The notes under the pieces: generated by a model | What the model was told of the DNA's origin: nothing | Databases searched by the model: none | The model's input: the letters and a program-made list of their open reading frames with translations, nothing else | Translations under genes and position numbers: made by a program | NCBI RefSeq assembly: GCF_016901955.1 | Contig: NZ_JACJLC010000011.1 | Span: 1 to 60,854, forward strand | DNA: 60,854 bases | Direction: 5' to 3' | From: Pseudoflavonifractor phocaeensis | GTDB taxonomy: Bacteria > Bacillota > Clostridia > Oscillospirales > Oscillospiraceae | Part shown: positions 25,971 to 35,566 of the stretch, piece by piece | Layout of the letters: every line of letters starts with the position of its first letter | How positions within the stretch are numbered: the first letter of the stretch is position 1

Positions 25971-27104
25971 TCATTTTTGCTTTTTTTCCAACAGGGCGAC
26001 CAGGGTCTGATAGATCCGCTCCGCCGCGTCAGGGGAGCCCATCTGCCGGAGGGCCCGGCTCATGTTCTCCCGCCGGGCAGGGTCGGCCAGCAGTTCCTTT
26101 ACCAGAGCGTACAGCGTTTCTCCGGAGGATTGGCTCTCGGGCAACAGCACCGCTCCGCCGGCGTTTGCCAGCACCGAGGCATTCTTGGTCTGGTGGTCTG
26201 CCACCACGTTGGGGGAGGGCACCAGCACCGCCGGCCGGGCGATGGCGGTCACCTCCGCGATGGTGGAGGCCCCCGCCCGGCAGAGCACCAGGTCGGCCGC
26301 CGCCATCACCAGGGGCATGTCATAGATGTACTGCCGCACGTCCACCTGGGGGTGGGCCTTCAGATCCACTCCCACCTTCTCCAGGATATCCAGGACCTCC
26401 CGGTAGTTGCGCCCCGCTCCATGGATGTGGCGGAAGGGATTGCCCTCCCCGCACTCCAGGGTAATGCACCGGGTGATCTGCTGGTTCATGACGCTGGCCC
26501 CCAGGCTGCCCCACACCGACACCACCAAGGGCTTGTCGTCAGTAAGTCCCAGCTTGGCCCGGGCCTCCTTCCGGGTATAGCGAAAGAAGTCCTCCCGCAC
26601 CGGGGTGCCCGTGACCACCACCTTGGAAGGGTCGTCATAGTGGTTCCGGCTCTCCTCAAAGCCTACCATCACCACGTCCACCACCTTGGACAGGGTCTTG
26701 GTGGTGAGGCCGGGAACGGCGTTGGACTCGTGGACAGCGGTGGGGATCCCCCGAGCCGCCGCCGCGTGGACCACCGGGTAGGAGGCGTAGCCGCCGGTAC
26801 CCACCACCAAATCGGGCCGGAACCGGTCCAGAATGGCATCGGCCTGCCTCCTGGACTTGTTCATGTTCAGCAGAGTCTTGATGTTGTGGCCCACCGCCGC
26901 CGGGGTGAGGGACCGGCGGAAGCTGGTGATGGTCACCGTTTCAATGGGGTAGCCCTCCTTGGGCACCAGCTTGGTCTCCATCCCCCGGTCGGCCCCCACA
27001 AAGAGCACCTCACAGCCCGGATTACGGGTCTGGAACATCTGGGCCAAAGCCACGGCTGGGTTGACATGGCCCGCCGTGCCGCCGCAGGTAAAGAGGATCT
27101 TCAT
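25971..27104 (-). CDS. murG: UDP-GlcNAc: lipid I GlcNAc transferase MurG
   Basis: This 377-residue GT28 glycosyltransferase makes lipid II on the inner membrane face. The N-terminal loop CGGTAGHVNPAVALAQMF binds the lipid acceptor and phosphate. The C-terminal donor site shows LVLCRAGASTIAEVTAIARP and the PSPNVVADHQTKNA block. Ribosome site GAGGAGGAG precedes the ATG. It is separated from ftsW by a double REP-like palindrome, which may trim expression between them. Confidence 0.94.
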   Translation of the reverse strand: MKILFTCGGTAGHVNPAVALAQMFQTRNPGCEVLFVGADRGMETKLVPKEGYPIETVTITSFRRSLTPAAVGHNIKTLLNMNKSRRQADAILDRFRPDLVVGTGGYASYPVVHAAAARGIPTAVHESNAVPGLTTKTLSKVVDVVMVGFEESRNHYDDPSKVVVTGTPVREDFFRYTRKEARAKLGLTDDKPLVVSVWGSLGASVMNQQITRCITLECGEGNPFRHIHGAGRNYREVLDILEKVGVDLKAHPQVDVRQYIYDMPLVMAAADLVLCRAGASTIAEVTAIARPAVLVPSPNVVADHQTKNASVLANAGGAVLLPESQSSGETLYALVKELLADPARRENMSRALRQMGSPDAAERIYQTLVALLEKKQK

Positions 27105-27124
27105 TGTGTTACTCCTCCTCGCAT

Positions 27125-27173
27125 TGTAGGGGCGGTCTGTGACCGCCCGCGGGCGACCGCAGGTCGCCCCTAC
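27125..27173. repeat. Double REP-like palindrome between ftsW and murG
   Basis: Two units of the TGTAGGGGC family stand head to head (TGTAGGGGCGGTC-tgt-GACCGCCC, then GGGCGACC-gc-AGGTCGCCCCTAC). The pair resembles the two-unit BIME arrangement of REP elements. Confidence 0.65.
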
Positions 27174-27192
27174 CCTCTGATCGGGTTCCGGG

Positions 27193-28407
27193 TCACTCTT
27201 GTTTGGGTGCCGGAATCTGTCTTGAGACAGAAAGCACCATCCCCATCTCCGCCAACTGGATCATCAATGCCGTACCGCCGTAGCTGAAGAAGGGCAGGGA
27301 GATACCGGTGGAGGGGATCAGGTTGGTGACCACGGCGATGTTCAGGAACACCTGCACCGCCGTCAGAGTGGTGATTCCCACCACCAACAGAGCGCCAAAC
27401 CGGTCCCGGGCGTGGACGGCAATCCAGTAGCCCCGAAGCACCAGCAGAATAAACAGCACAATGACAATGGCCGCCCCCAGAAAACCCAGCTCCTCGCAGA
27501 CAATGGCAAAGATATAGTCGTTTTCCGACTCGGGCAGGTACAGGAATTTTTGGCGGCTCTTGCCCAGGCCCACCCCCAGCAGGCCACCGGAGCCGATGGC
27601 GTACAGGGACTGAATGAGCTGGAAGCCCTTGCCCAGGCCGTTCTCCCCGTCGTTCCAGGGGTCCTTCCAGATGGTCAGGCGGGTGGCCATGTAGCTGGTC
27701 TGGGTCATGATGAAGAACAGACCGGCAGCCGCTGCCGCGCCGCCGCCGAAGAACCAGTAAAGGCGGATGCCGGCGGCAAAAAGTACCGAGGCCCCGCCCA
27801 CCAGTACCAGGATGGTGCCCGACATGTGGGGCTCCATCAGCATGAGTACCGCTACCAGACCAAGGATTATGAAGTAGGGGATGGGCTCCAGCACGCCTTT
27901 TTCATCCAACCAGGCGTGGAGCCCGCTGAGGGGATGGCGGGAGGGGAGCCGTCGGTGCTTTTCGGTGTTCCGCTTGGACAGCCGGGCGGCAAAGTACATG
28001 ATGACACCCACCTTGGCGATCTCCGATGGCTGGAAGCCGCCGATGAACGGCAGGCTGATCCACCGCTGGGCACCCACGGTGCTCCGGCCATAGCCGAAGG
28101 GGAGCACCAGCACCAGCAAAATAATGGAGATCCCCAGCACAAAGACCGACAGCCCCCGGAAGGTCTGGTAGTTGATCCTGGCGATCACAAACATGGCCGC
28201 CAGGCCGATGGCGCCGAAGGTAGCCTGCTTGACGAAGTAGTTGGTGGGGCTCAGCCCCTCGTTCATGGCGGTGGGATAGGAGGAGGAAAACACCATGATG
28301 ACGCCGATGACAGTGAGGATAATCACCAGCATCAGATAGGGGATGTCGATAGGGCCCCGGGCCAGCTGCTGCATCACTGTCAGGTCCCGTCTGCGCTGCT
28401 TTACCAT
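27193..28407 (-). CDS. ftsW: SEDS glycosyltransferase FtsW
   Basis: This 404-residue SEDS protein has about ten hydrophobic segments. It polymerises lipid II into glycan strands with its partner transpeptidase. Visible family marks are KVGVIMYFAARLSKRNTE, the extracellular QSLYAIGSGGLLGVGLG and the C-terminal TNLIPSTGISLPFFSYGGTA. Position inside the dcw cluster argues for FtsW rather than RodA. The basic cytoplasmic start (MVKQRRRDLT) has GAGGAGG upstream. Confidence 0.92.
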   Translation of the reverse strand: MVKQRRRDLTVMQQLARGPIDIPYLMLVIILTVIGVIMVFSSSYPTAMNEGLSPTNYFVKQATFGAIGLAAMFVIARINYQTFRGLSVFVLGISIILLVLVLPFGYGRSTVGAQRWISLPFIGGFQPSEIAKVGVIMYFAARLSKRNTEKHRRLPSRHPLSGLHAWLDEKGVLEPIPYFIILGLVAVLMLMEPHMSGTILVLVGGASVLFAAGIRLYWFFGGGAAAAAGLFFIMTQTSYMATRLTIWKDPWNDGENGLGKGFQLIQSLYAIGSGGLLGVGLGKSRQKFLYLPESENDYIFAIVCEELGFLGAAIVIVLFILLVLRGYWIAVHARDRFGALLVVGITTLTAVQVFLNIAVVTNLIPSTGISLPFFSYGGTALMIQLAEMGMVLSVSRQIPAPKQE

Positions 28408-28436
28408 GGTCTTGCCACCTCCTCAACAGGGCGGGA

Positions 28437-29417
28437 TCAGCGGTACATGACCCCCCAGAATGACAGCACGCACATCACCAGGGTGATCCCGGTGAATACC
28501 GTGAACAGCTTGACCTCACTCCAGCCCCCCATCTCCAGGTGGTGGTGGAGAGGAGCCATGCGGAAGATCCGCTTGCCGTGGGTCAGCTTGAAGTATCCAA
28601 CCTGTATAATATCCGACAGAGTCTCCGCAATGTAGATGATCCCCACAGGGATGAGCACCAGGGGAACATCCAGGGCGAAGGCCAGGCCGCACACCGCGCC
28701 CCCCAGGAAGAGGGAACCGGTGTCCCCCATGAATACCTTGGCGGGGTGGAAGTTATAGATCAAGAAGCCCGCCAGGCCCCCCAACAGGGCGCCGGAGAAA
28801 ATTCCCAGCTCGGTGTGGCCCCACCACCAGGCCACCGCGGTGAAGAAGAGAGCCACCGGCATGGTGACCCCGGCAGCCAGACCGTCGATGCCGTCGGTAA
28901 TATTCACCGCGTTGACGCAGCCCACCATAACGAAGGCGGCGAACACCATGTACACCGGCCAGGACACCGACAGCGTCACATTGGCGAAGGGGATATACAG
29001 GTCGGGAGTGAGATAGCCGAAATTGCGCATGAGCACGGTGAACAGCACCGCCGCCGCTAGCTGGAGCAAAAACTTCTGGGGCGCGGTCAGGCCTGTATTC
29101 TCGTGCTTTTTTACCTTAAAATAGTCGTCAATATAGCCAATGATGCCAAATACCAGGGCGAACAGGAACACAAAGCTGCCGCCAAATTTCCCTTCGGCAA
29201 AGTCCTGCCAGCCCAGGGCCGCCACCGCTACGGCGATGCCGATGATAAACATGAGCCCGCCCATAGTGGGGGTGCCCTGCTTGGACATGTGCCAGGTGGG
29301 GCCGATCTCCTTGATGGACTGGCCGGCCTTCATCCGCCGCAGCATGGGGATGAGCACCCGTCCCGCCAGGGCGGACACCGCGAATCCCACCAAAACGCTG
29401 ATGACGATCCTCAACAT
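28437..29417 (-). CDS. mraY: Phospho-MurNAc-pentapeptide transferase MraY
   Basis: MraY attaches phospho-MurNAc-pentapeptide to undecaprenyl phosphate, giving lipid I. The 326-residue, multi-helix protein shows the substrate and metal motifs GTPTMGGLMF, FGIIGYIDDYFKV (the DD pair), NITDGIDGLAAGV and the histidine-rich loop MAPLHHHLEMGGWSE. It is tail to head with ftsW (29-base gap). murF and murD, which often flank mraY, are not present. Confidence 0.95.
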   Translation of the reverse strand: MLRIVISVLVGFAVSALAGRVLIPMLRRMKAGQSIKEIGPTWHMSKQGTPTMGGLMFIIGIAVAVAALGWQDFAEGKFGGSFVFLFALVFGIIGYIDDYFKVKKHENTGLTAPQKFLLQLAAAVLFTVLMRNFGYLTPDLYIPFANVTLSVSWPVYMVFAAFVMVGCVNAVNITDGIDGLAAGVTMPVALFFTAVAWWWGHTELGIFSGALLGGLAGFLIYNFHPAKVFMGDTGSLFLGGAVCGLAFALDVPLVLIPVGIIYIAETLSDIIQVGYFKLTHGKRIFRMAPLHHHLEMGGWSEVKLFTVFTGITLVMCVLSFWGVMYR

Positions 29418-29533
29418 CTCTTTTGAACCTCCAAAGCCTCTCTCAGCTCGATTTCAGCCCATGATGGGCCAGTGTGGTATTTTACCACAGAATCACTGGG
29501 GATTCCACTCCAAAAAGCAACAAAATTGTGTGG

Positions 29534-30973
29534 TCATCTCAGAAAAAAAGCGGCGATCTCTTCCCGCTCATCCAGGTGGAGTGTCTCTCCCGCCACCTCC
29601 TGGTAGGTCTCGTGGCCTTTTCCCGCCAACACCACCGTGTCTCCCGACCGGGCCAGAGACAGAGCCAGCGGGATGGCCTTTCGCCGGTCTGGTTCTACAT
29701 GGCGCTCCGCCCCCGTGCTCGCCATCCCCGCCAGGATATCCCCAATGATGGTCTCCGGATCCTCGGTGCGGGGATTGTCGGAGGTGACTACCGCCACGTC
29801 GGCCAATTGACCGGCAATGGCCCCCATTTTGGGCCGCTTGGACCGGTCCCGGTCTCCCCCGCAGCCAAACAAGCAGATCACCCGGCCGGAGGTGAAGTCC
29901 CGGACGGTGGTGAGGATATTCTCCAGGGCGTCTGGGGTATGGGCGTAGTCGATGAGTACGGTATAATCTGCCGGGACGGGCACCACCTCAATGCGGCCCT
30001 TGACACCCTTTGCTTTGGCCAGAGCAGCTGCCATCTCCCCCAGGGGGAGACCCAGGGCCAGGCCGCAGGCCAGCACCCCCAGAGCGTTGTAGATGGAAAA
30101 GCCCCCGGGGATGGGCAGGCGCACCCGGGAAATGGCATCCATGGTCACCGCCTCGAACTCCACCCGGTCGGGAAAGAGCCGCAGATTTTTGGCGGTGAGA
30201 TCGGCCTGGTCCCGCCGTTCGGAATAGGTCACCGCCGGACAGGTCACGGTACCGGCGTAGTACCGCCCCGCCTCGTCGTCCAGATTGAGGACAGCGCGGC
30301 CGCACTGGCGGAAGAGCAGCCCCTTGGCCGCCCGGTAATCCTCCATGGTCTTGTGGAAGTCCAGGTGATCCTGGGTCAGGTTGGTGAAGATGCCGGCGGC
30401 GAACCGGATGCCATCCAGCCGGTGGAGCACCAGGGCATGGGAGGAGGCCTCCATCACCACATGGGTGCAGCCGGCATCCGACATGTCCCGCAGCAGCTTC
30501 TGCACCTCCCAGGACTCCGGGGTGGTGCGGTGGGCGGGCAGGATCTTCTCCCCGATCATGTTCTGATTGGTGCCGATAAGGCCCACCTTGGCCCCCAGCA
30601 CCCCCTCCAGCATGGCTTTCAGCAGGTAGGTAGTGGTGGTCTTGCCGTTGGTGCCGGTGACCGCCAGCACCGTCAGCGCCCGGGCCGGGTGGCCAAACCA
30701 GTTGGCGGACACCGCCGCCAGAGCAGCTCTCGGGTCCGGGGTCACCAGCCAGGGGCCCTCTTCCGCCGGGGGGCGGCGACAGAGCACTGCCGCCGCCCCC
30801 CGGTCCAGAGCCTCCTGGATGAAGCGATGTCCGTCGGTCTTATACCCCGGCAGGGCCACGAAGAGGCAGCCGGGGGTCATGTCTCGGGTGTCATAGCAGA
30901 TCCCGGTCAGTTCTACATCCTGTATCTGCCGGTCGGTCAGTTCCACGCCGGCCAATACCTCATCCAGTTTCAT
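29534..30973 (-). CDS. murE: UDP-MurNAc-tripeptide synthetase MurE
   Basis: This ligase adds the third amino acid to UDP-MurNAc-L-Ala-D-Glu. ATP loop VTGTNGKTTTTYLLKAM is at about residue 110, the carbamylated-lysine region is in the central domain, and SDNPRTEDPETII carries the DNPR motif typical of meso-diaminopimelate-adding enzymes. A GTG at 30979 is an alternative start, but the ATG at 30973 sits better behind GGGGTG. Gap to the upstream PBP gene is 31 bases. It is followed by a 116-base gap before mraY. Confidence 0.92.
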   Translation of the reverse strand: MKLDEVLAGVELTDRQIQDVELTGICYDTRDMTPGCLFVALPGYKTDGHRFIQEALDRGAAAVLCRRPPAEEGPWLVTPDPRAALAAVSANWFGHPARALTVLAVTGTNGKTTTTYLLKAMLEGVLGAKVGLIGTNQNMIGEKILPAHRTTPESWEVQKLLRDMSDAGCTHVVMEASSHALVLHRLDGIRFAAGIFTNLTQDHLDFHKTMEDYRAAKGLLFRQCGRAVLNLDDEAGRYYAGTVTCPAVTYSERRDQADLTAKNLRLFPDRVEFEAVTMDAISRVRLPIPGGFSIYNALGVLACGLALGLPLGEMAAALAKAKGVKGRIEVVPVPADYTVLIDYAHTPDALENILTTVRDFTSGRVICLFGCGGDRDRSKRPKMGAIAGQLADVAVVTSDNPRTEDPETIIGDILAGMASTGAERHVEPDRRKAIPLALSLARSGDTVVLAGKGHETYQEVAGETLHLDEREEIAAFFLR

Positions 30974-31004
30974 GCTCACACCCCACTTTCCAATGCTTCA
31001 GAGC

Positions 31005-33437
31005 TTACAGGCCTTCCCCGCTGGCAGTGGCGTCGTTGAAGCGCACCTCGATGGTACTGCCCCGGTCCACCAGGGTACCCGCCGTCACGGACTGCTCATA
31101 GGACACCACATTGTCCCCGTACTGGGAGGCTCCACTGACCCGCAGATACAGGTCCACCTCCGCCAGCTTGGCCTGGGCCTGCTCGGCGGTGAGGCCGATC
31201 ACATTGGGCACCTGCACCTGATCGGTGGGCACATCCACCCCCAGGTAGACCACCACCTGGCTGCCGCCCGGGATGGAGGCCCCGTTGGCGGGGATCTGAC
31301 CGGTGATGGTGTCCCCCTCGCCCACGGTGCGCAGGGTCAGGTTGTTCTGCTTGAGGGCCTCGGTGGCCTGCTCCACCGTCATGCCGGTGACGTCTGGCAC
31401 CAGCACGTCGTCGGTGGCGGAATAGGACTTCTCCACCCCCAGATAGTCCAGAATATCTTCCAGCAGCTCGCCCGCCTTCAGGCCGGCCATGCTGCCGCCG
31501 CCGATGTACCAGCCGCCGGAGGTGACGTTGGCCCCGGGAGAGACGGGTTTTGGATTGTCGTAGGCCAGCAGAACCACCACCTGGGGATCGTCCGCGGGGG
31601 CGAAGCCCAGGAAGGACACGATGGTGCGGCCGGTCTCGGTGGTCTCGGAGGAGCCGGTCTTGCCGCCGATGCGGTAGCCCTCTACGGCGGCGTTCTTGCC
31701 GGTGCCCCCGTCCACTACCTTTTCCAGAATGGCCCGGCACCGGGCGCTGGTCTCCTCGCTGACCACCTGGCGCACCTCGGTGGGCTCAGTGTGCTGGAGC
31801 ACGTTGCCGTCGGAGTCGGAGATCTGGCTCACCACATAGGGCTGCATCAGGTGGCCGCCGTTGATGACAGCGGAGGCGGCGGTGATGAGCTGGAGGGGGG
31901 TCACATTGAACCGCTGGCCGAAGGAGGCCACCGCCAGGTCCACGTTGGTAAAGGACTCACGACTCCAGATGATCTGGCCGCCGGAGGCCGACTCACCCTG
32001 GACGTCAATGTTGGTGGGACCCAGGAAGCCAAAGTCCTCCAGATAGTCGTAGAACTTCTCCGCCCCCAGCCGCTGGCCGATCTCGATGAAGGCCGGGTTA
32101 CAGGAGTTGGCCACCGCCGTGGCCAGGTCCTGATCCTTGTGGCCGGACCGGTTGGAGCATTTGATGGGGCTGCCGTAGCCCTCCACCATCACGCTGCCCG
32201 AGCAGTAAAAGTGGTCGCTCTCGGTTACCACGCCCTCCTCCAGGGCGGCGGCCAGCACCATGGACTTGAAGGTGGAGCCCGGCTCGTAGGTGTCGTTGAT
32301 GGCCTTGTTGCGCCACTGGCTCAGCTGGGCGTTCCCCACCGCCGCGTCCACCGCCTTGTCGTAGGCCTCCTCCTGGGTGCAGCCCTCGGCCAGGGCCTTC
32401 TGGTAGGCCTCCTCCTCGGTGTAGGCCCCACTCTTCACGTCCTCGATGTACTGGAGAAGCACTGGGTCGCTGATCTCCCAGGGGTCATTCAGGTCATAGG
32501 TGGGGGAGTTGGCCCAGGCCAGGATGGCCCCGGTGTTGGGGTCCATCACCAGGCAGAAGGCCCCGTTCTGGACCTCGAACTGCTCCACCCCCTCCTGAAC
32601 CACGCTCTCGCAGAAAGACTGGATGGTGGCGTCCAGGGTGAGGGTCAGGTCGTTGCCGTCCATGGCGTCGTAGTAGTCCTCAAAGCGGTAAAGCAGCTCA
32701 GTGCCGTTGCCGTCCTTGGCGGTGACGATCCGCCCGGTCTGGCCGGACAGCTCATCCTCGAACTGGGCCTCCAGGCCGTAGGCCCCCACGTTATCCATGT
32801 TGGGGTTGACCCAGCCGATGACCTGGGCAGCCAGGCTGTTCTTGGGATAGTACCGCTTGCTGGTGGGCATGAGATAGATACCGTGAGACAGGTGGTTCTC
32901 AGTGATGAACTCCTGCACCGCGTCCGACTCCTCGGTATCCACCCGCCATTTGATCATCTCATACTGGGAGTCCTTCTCCAGCCGGCGAAGGATATCCGCC
33001 TCGTCCAGGTCCAGGATGGCCGCCAGATTGGAGGCAATGAACTCATTGGTAGGTTCTGGGTAATCGGGGAGCGAGCCGCCGCTCTCCTGAGCCTTCTCCA
33101 CCTTTTCCCGATAGGTCTCCTGGGTCTCCCGGAGGTCGTTTGGAGAGAGCTGGATGTTGTACACCGTGGCGCTCATGGCCAGCACGGTGCCGTTGCTGTC
33201 ATAGATTGTGCCCCGGTTGGCAGTGACGGTGCTGTCCCTGGTCTGCTGCTTTACCGCCAGCTCCTGATAATAGTCATGGTCGGTGATCTGGAGCTGCCAC
33301 AGCTTTACAAACAAGGGCAGGAAGGCCAGGCAACCGAACACCCCCATCAAAATCAGGCTGCGGATAAAAATCACTCGGTTTGCCTTGCGGTCGGGCTTTT
33401 GCCGGATGATCCGGCGTCCTCTATTTCTCTGTGCCAT
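31005..33437 (-). CDS. Class B penicillin-binding protein with two PASTA domains
   Basis: The 810-residue transpeptidase has a basic start, one transmembrane helix (about residues 26-46) and a dimerisation domain (ANRGTIYDSNGTVLAMS). The transpeptidase domain carries STFK (about residue 388), ANSCNPAF (SxN) and GGKTGSSET (KTG). Two C-terminal PASTA repeats begin VPDVTGMTVEQATEALKQ and VPNVIGLTAEQAQAKLAE. The site is that of ftsI/pbpB and, in sporeformers, spoVD. Only one such gene is here, so whether it serves division, spore cortex or both cannot be told. MurE follows. Confidence 0.9.
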   Translation of the reverse strand: MAQRNRGRRIIRQKPDRKANRVIFIRSLILMGVFGCLAFLPLFVKLWQLQITDHDYYQELAVKQQTRDSTVTANRGTIYDSNGTVLAMSATVYNIQLSPNDLRETQETYREKVEKAQESGGSLPDYPEPTNEFIASNLAAILDLDEADILRRLEKDSQYEMIKWRVDTEESDAVQEFITENHLSHGIYLMPTSKRYYPKNSLAAQVIGWVNPNMDNVGAYGLEAQFEDELSGQTGRIVTAKDGNGTELLYRFEDYYDAMDGNDLTLTLDATIQSFCESVVQEGVEQFEVQNGAFCLVMDPNTGAILAWANSPTYDLNDPWEISDPVLLQYIEDVKSGAYTEEEAYQKALAEGCTQEEAYDKAVDAAVGNAQLSQWRNKAINDTYEPGSTFKSMVLAAALEEGVVTESDHFYCSGSVMVEGYGSPIKCSNRSGHKDQDLATAVANSCNPAFIEIGQRLGAEKFYDYLEDFGFLGPTNIDVQGESASGGQIIWSRESFTNVDLAVASFGQRFNVTPLQLITAASAVINGGHLMQPYVVSQISDSDGNVLQHTEPTEVRQVVSEETSARCRAILEKVVDGGTGKNAAVEGYRIGGKTGSSETTETGRTIVSFLGFAPADDPQVVVLLAYDNPKPVSPGANVTSGGWYIGGGSMAGLKAGELLEDILDYLGVEKSYSATDDVLVPDVTGMTVEQATEALKQNNLTLRTVGEGDTITGQIPANGASIPGGSQVVVYLGVDVPTDQVQVPNVIGLTAEQAQAKLAEVDLYLRVSGASQYGDNVVSYEQSVTAGTLVDRGSTIEVRFNDATASGEGL

Positions 33438-33471
33438 AAACGGCTCACCTCGCTCGGGTAAATATCGCAGA

Positions 33472-33502
33472 AGGGCGTAAGAAAATTTCTTTTCTTACGC
33501 CC
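33472..33502 (-). terminator. Hairpin between ftsL and the PBP gene
   Basis: GGGCGTAAGAA and its complement form an 11-base stem. There is no T-run after it on the minus strand, so it may only lower or stabilise the transcript inside the dcw operon. Confidence 0.4.
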
Positions 33503-33571
33503 TCTCTTGTATCTCTTGTCTCTCAGATATCTTTGCGCGCTTTCCGGTGTCAATGGATTATATGGCGGTGG

Positions 33572-34126
33572 TCAGCTAAAATATTCCACCACCTGAGTAA
33601 AAATGGACTGGAGTCCCGTCAGGGCGCCCGCCAAGCCAGTGGCTGGGGTCTCCCCGTCAAAATAAGTCACGCTGTCGGGCTCGGACAGATCCACATAGAT
33701 GATTTGTCCATTCTGAGGCTTAACCATGGCGCCGTTAGCGGTCAGGCTCTCCTCAATGGCGTCCAGGTCGTAAGCCAACTCATATTGGGCCCGCAATTTA
33801 GCCTCCTCGGTCTGTAAAGTGGTCAGGTCGGAGCGCAGGGACACCACCTGGTTTGAGATCACAGACAGTTCCACATAGCTAAACAGCAACAGCACCGCAA
33901 ACACCGCCACCGCGGCAAAACCCACGATGGCAAAGGGGGATACCATGCCGGCCTCCCGCACCCGGATCTTTGGCCGGGCAACGGTGCGCTCCCTGGGTCG
34001 GACCAGCGGGCGGGGCTGGAGGATTTCCTGCTCCTGTTCCAGCTGACGGACTGCCGAGCCGTCGTACAGGTCATAGGGGATGGTGTCATACTTGGAATAT
34101 CTTCTGCGCTTAGCGGCAGTCGCCAT
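33572..34126 (-). CDS. ftsL: FtsL-like septum protein
   Basis: The 184-residue bitopic protein is placed between rsmH and the class B PBP, exactly where ftsL lies. It has a long basic cytoplasmic part of about 60 residues, one transmembrane helix (SPFAIVGFAAVAVFAVLLLF) and a short coiled coil (VISNQVVSLRSDLTTLQTEE). A 70-residue tail with acidic and aromatic residues follows. FtsL sequences diverge strongly, so the name rests on position and topology. The extended tail is longer than usual. Confidence 0.75.
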   Translation of the reverse strand: MATAAKRRRYSKYDTIPYDLYDGSAVRQLEQEQEILQPRPLVRPRERTVARPKIRVREAGMVSPFAIVGFAAVAVFAVLLLFSYVELSVISNQVVSLRSDLTTLQTEEAKLRAQYELAYDLDAIEESLTANGAMVKPQNGQIIYVDLSEPDSVTYFDGETPATGLAGALTGLQSIFTQVVEYFS

Positions 34127-34167
34127 GCCTGCTCCACTCCATTCTCATTCGTAAACTCAGCCTTGTT

Positions 34168-35109
34168 TCACAGCTTCTCTGCTACCCGCAGCTTGGCGCT
34201 GCGGGCCCTGGGGTTTTCCTCCAGCTCTTTTGCCCCCGAAACAATAGGCTTTCTGGTAATCAGCTTGATCTGAGGCGACTTCCCGCACACACACACAGGG
34301 AAGTCAGGCGGGCAGGTGCAGCCCTTGGCAAATTCAGCCATACCGTTTTTCACAATGCGGTCCTCCAGGGAGTGGAAGGAGATGACCGCCAGCCGGCCTC
34401 CCCGGTTCAGCCGGGGCACCGCCGCCCGTATCATCCTGTCCACCGCCCCAAGCTCATCGTTCACCGCGATGCGGATGGCCTGAAAGGATCGCTTAGCCGG
34501 ATGCTGCTTTTCCCGCAGGGCAGCCGCCGGCATGGCGCTTTTGATGATCTCCACCAGCTCCAGGGTGGTCTCAATGGGTTTTCGCTCTCTTGCCCGGGCA
34601 ATGGCCCCGGCAATGGCGGAGGAATACCGCTCCTCCCCGTACTGCCACAGGATGCGCCGCAGTTCCTCCTGAGGCCACTGGTTCACCACTGTGCGGGCGG
34701 TGAGGCTGTCCGACTTGTCCATCCGCATGTCCAGGGGGGCGTCCGCCATGTAGGAAAACCCTCGGGCGGCGTCGTCCAGCTGGGGAGAGGATACCCCCAA
34801 ATCAAAGAGCATACCGTCCACTCCGTCCAGCTCCAGGCCGTCCAGAATGGCGTCCAGCTCACAGAAATTGCTGTGGACCAGAGACACCTTGTCCAGCCAG
34901 GGGGCCAACCGCTCCCGGGCGGCGTCCAGGGCGGCCTGATCCCGATCCACACAGATGAGCCGCCCGGTGGTCAGGGACTTGGCAATCTCCCGACTGTGGC
35001 CTGCCCGGCCCAGGGTACCGTCCAGATAGATTCCCTCCGGGCGGAGGTTCAGGGCCTGGATACATTCCGCCAGCAGTACCGGCTTATGGGAAAACACCTG
35101 TTCACTCAT
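34168..35109 (-). CDS. rsmH: 16S rRNA (cytosine(1402)-N(4))-methyltransferase
   Basis: RsmH (MraW) methylates C1402 of 16S rRNA in the decoding centre. The 313-residue protein shows HKPVLLAECIQALNL, the SAM loop YLDGTLGRAGHSREI, and the C-terminal NRGGRLAVISFHSLEDRIVK and ENPRARSAKLRVAEKL blocks. A CTCPPDFPVCVCG cysteine group near residue 280 is typical. Its ATG follows the mraZ stop by one base, giving tight coupling. Confidence 0.95.
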   Translation of the reverse strand: MSEQVFSHKPVLLAECIQALNLRPEGIYLDGTLGRAGHSREIAKSLTTGRLICVDRDQAALDAARERLAPWLDKVSLVHSNFCELDAILDGLELDGVDGMLFDLGVSSPQLDDAARGFSYMADAPLDMRMDKSDSLTARTVVNQWPQEELRRILWQYGEERYSSAIAGAIARARERKPIETTLELVEIIKSAMPAAALREKQHPAKRSFQAIRIAVNDELGAVDRMIRAAVPRLNRGGRLAVISFHSLEDRIVKNGMAEFAKGCTCPPDFPVCVCGKSPQIKLITRKPIVSGAKELEENPRARSAKLRVAEKL

Positions 35110-35110
35110 A

Positions 35111-35536
35111 TCAGAACCCCAGGGCCGCCATACAGGCGGACATTTTCTCCGGCGTCATTTCCTCTTCCTCCTGGGCCTGCCAGGCATCGGCGCTCCAGAT
35201 CTCGGCCCGGTCGTTCACACCGATGATAACTACGTCCTTGTCCAGACCCGCGTATTTCCGCAGCTTCTGGGGGACCACGATGCGACCCTGGCTGTCCAGT
35301 TCGCACTTGGCGGCGTTGGCAAAGAGGGGGCGCATGGCCTTGGACTGGCTCATGGGGAGGGAGGAGAACTTTTCTGTAAACCTATCCCAGGTGGACTGGG
35401 GATAGATGGCCAGGCAGGCATCCACGCCCATGGCCAGATAAAAGGTAACCCCCAGCTCCTCCCGGAGCTTGGCGGGAATGAACAGACGTCCCTTGGCATC
35501 GATGCTGTGCTCATAGGTGCCGGTCACGCCCTTCAC
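35111..35536 (-). CDS. mraZ: Transcriptional regulator MraZ
   Basis: MraZ is a ring-shaped DNA-binding protein that controls the dcw operon. The 141-residue protein has two SpoVT/AbrB-like halves, each with a DxKGR-like loop: SIDAKGRLFIPAKLREEL near residue 10 and ELDSQGRIVVPQKLRKYAGL near residue 82. The GTG at 35534-35536 behind GGAGGGG is the start. Direct repeats of TGGAGCG between promoter and start are the likely autoregulatory boxes. It is the first gene of the cluster. Confidence 0.94.
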   Translation of the reverse strand: MKGVTGTYEHSIDAKGRLFIPAKLREELGVTFYLAMGVDACLAIYPQSTWDRFTEKFSSLPMSQSKAMRPLFANAAKCELDSQGRIVVPQKLRKYAGLDKDVVIIGVNDRAEIWSADAWQAQEEEEMTPEKMSACMAALGF

Positions 35537-35566
35537 TCCCCTCCACTTTGGTGGATTTTAGCGGGT

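Noticed and set aside
33472-33502. End of the dcw operon between ftsL and the PBP gene
   Set aside because: The hairpin has no T-run on the coding strand, and the gene order requires read-through, so it is not called a full terminator.
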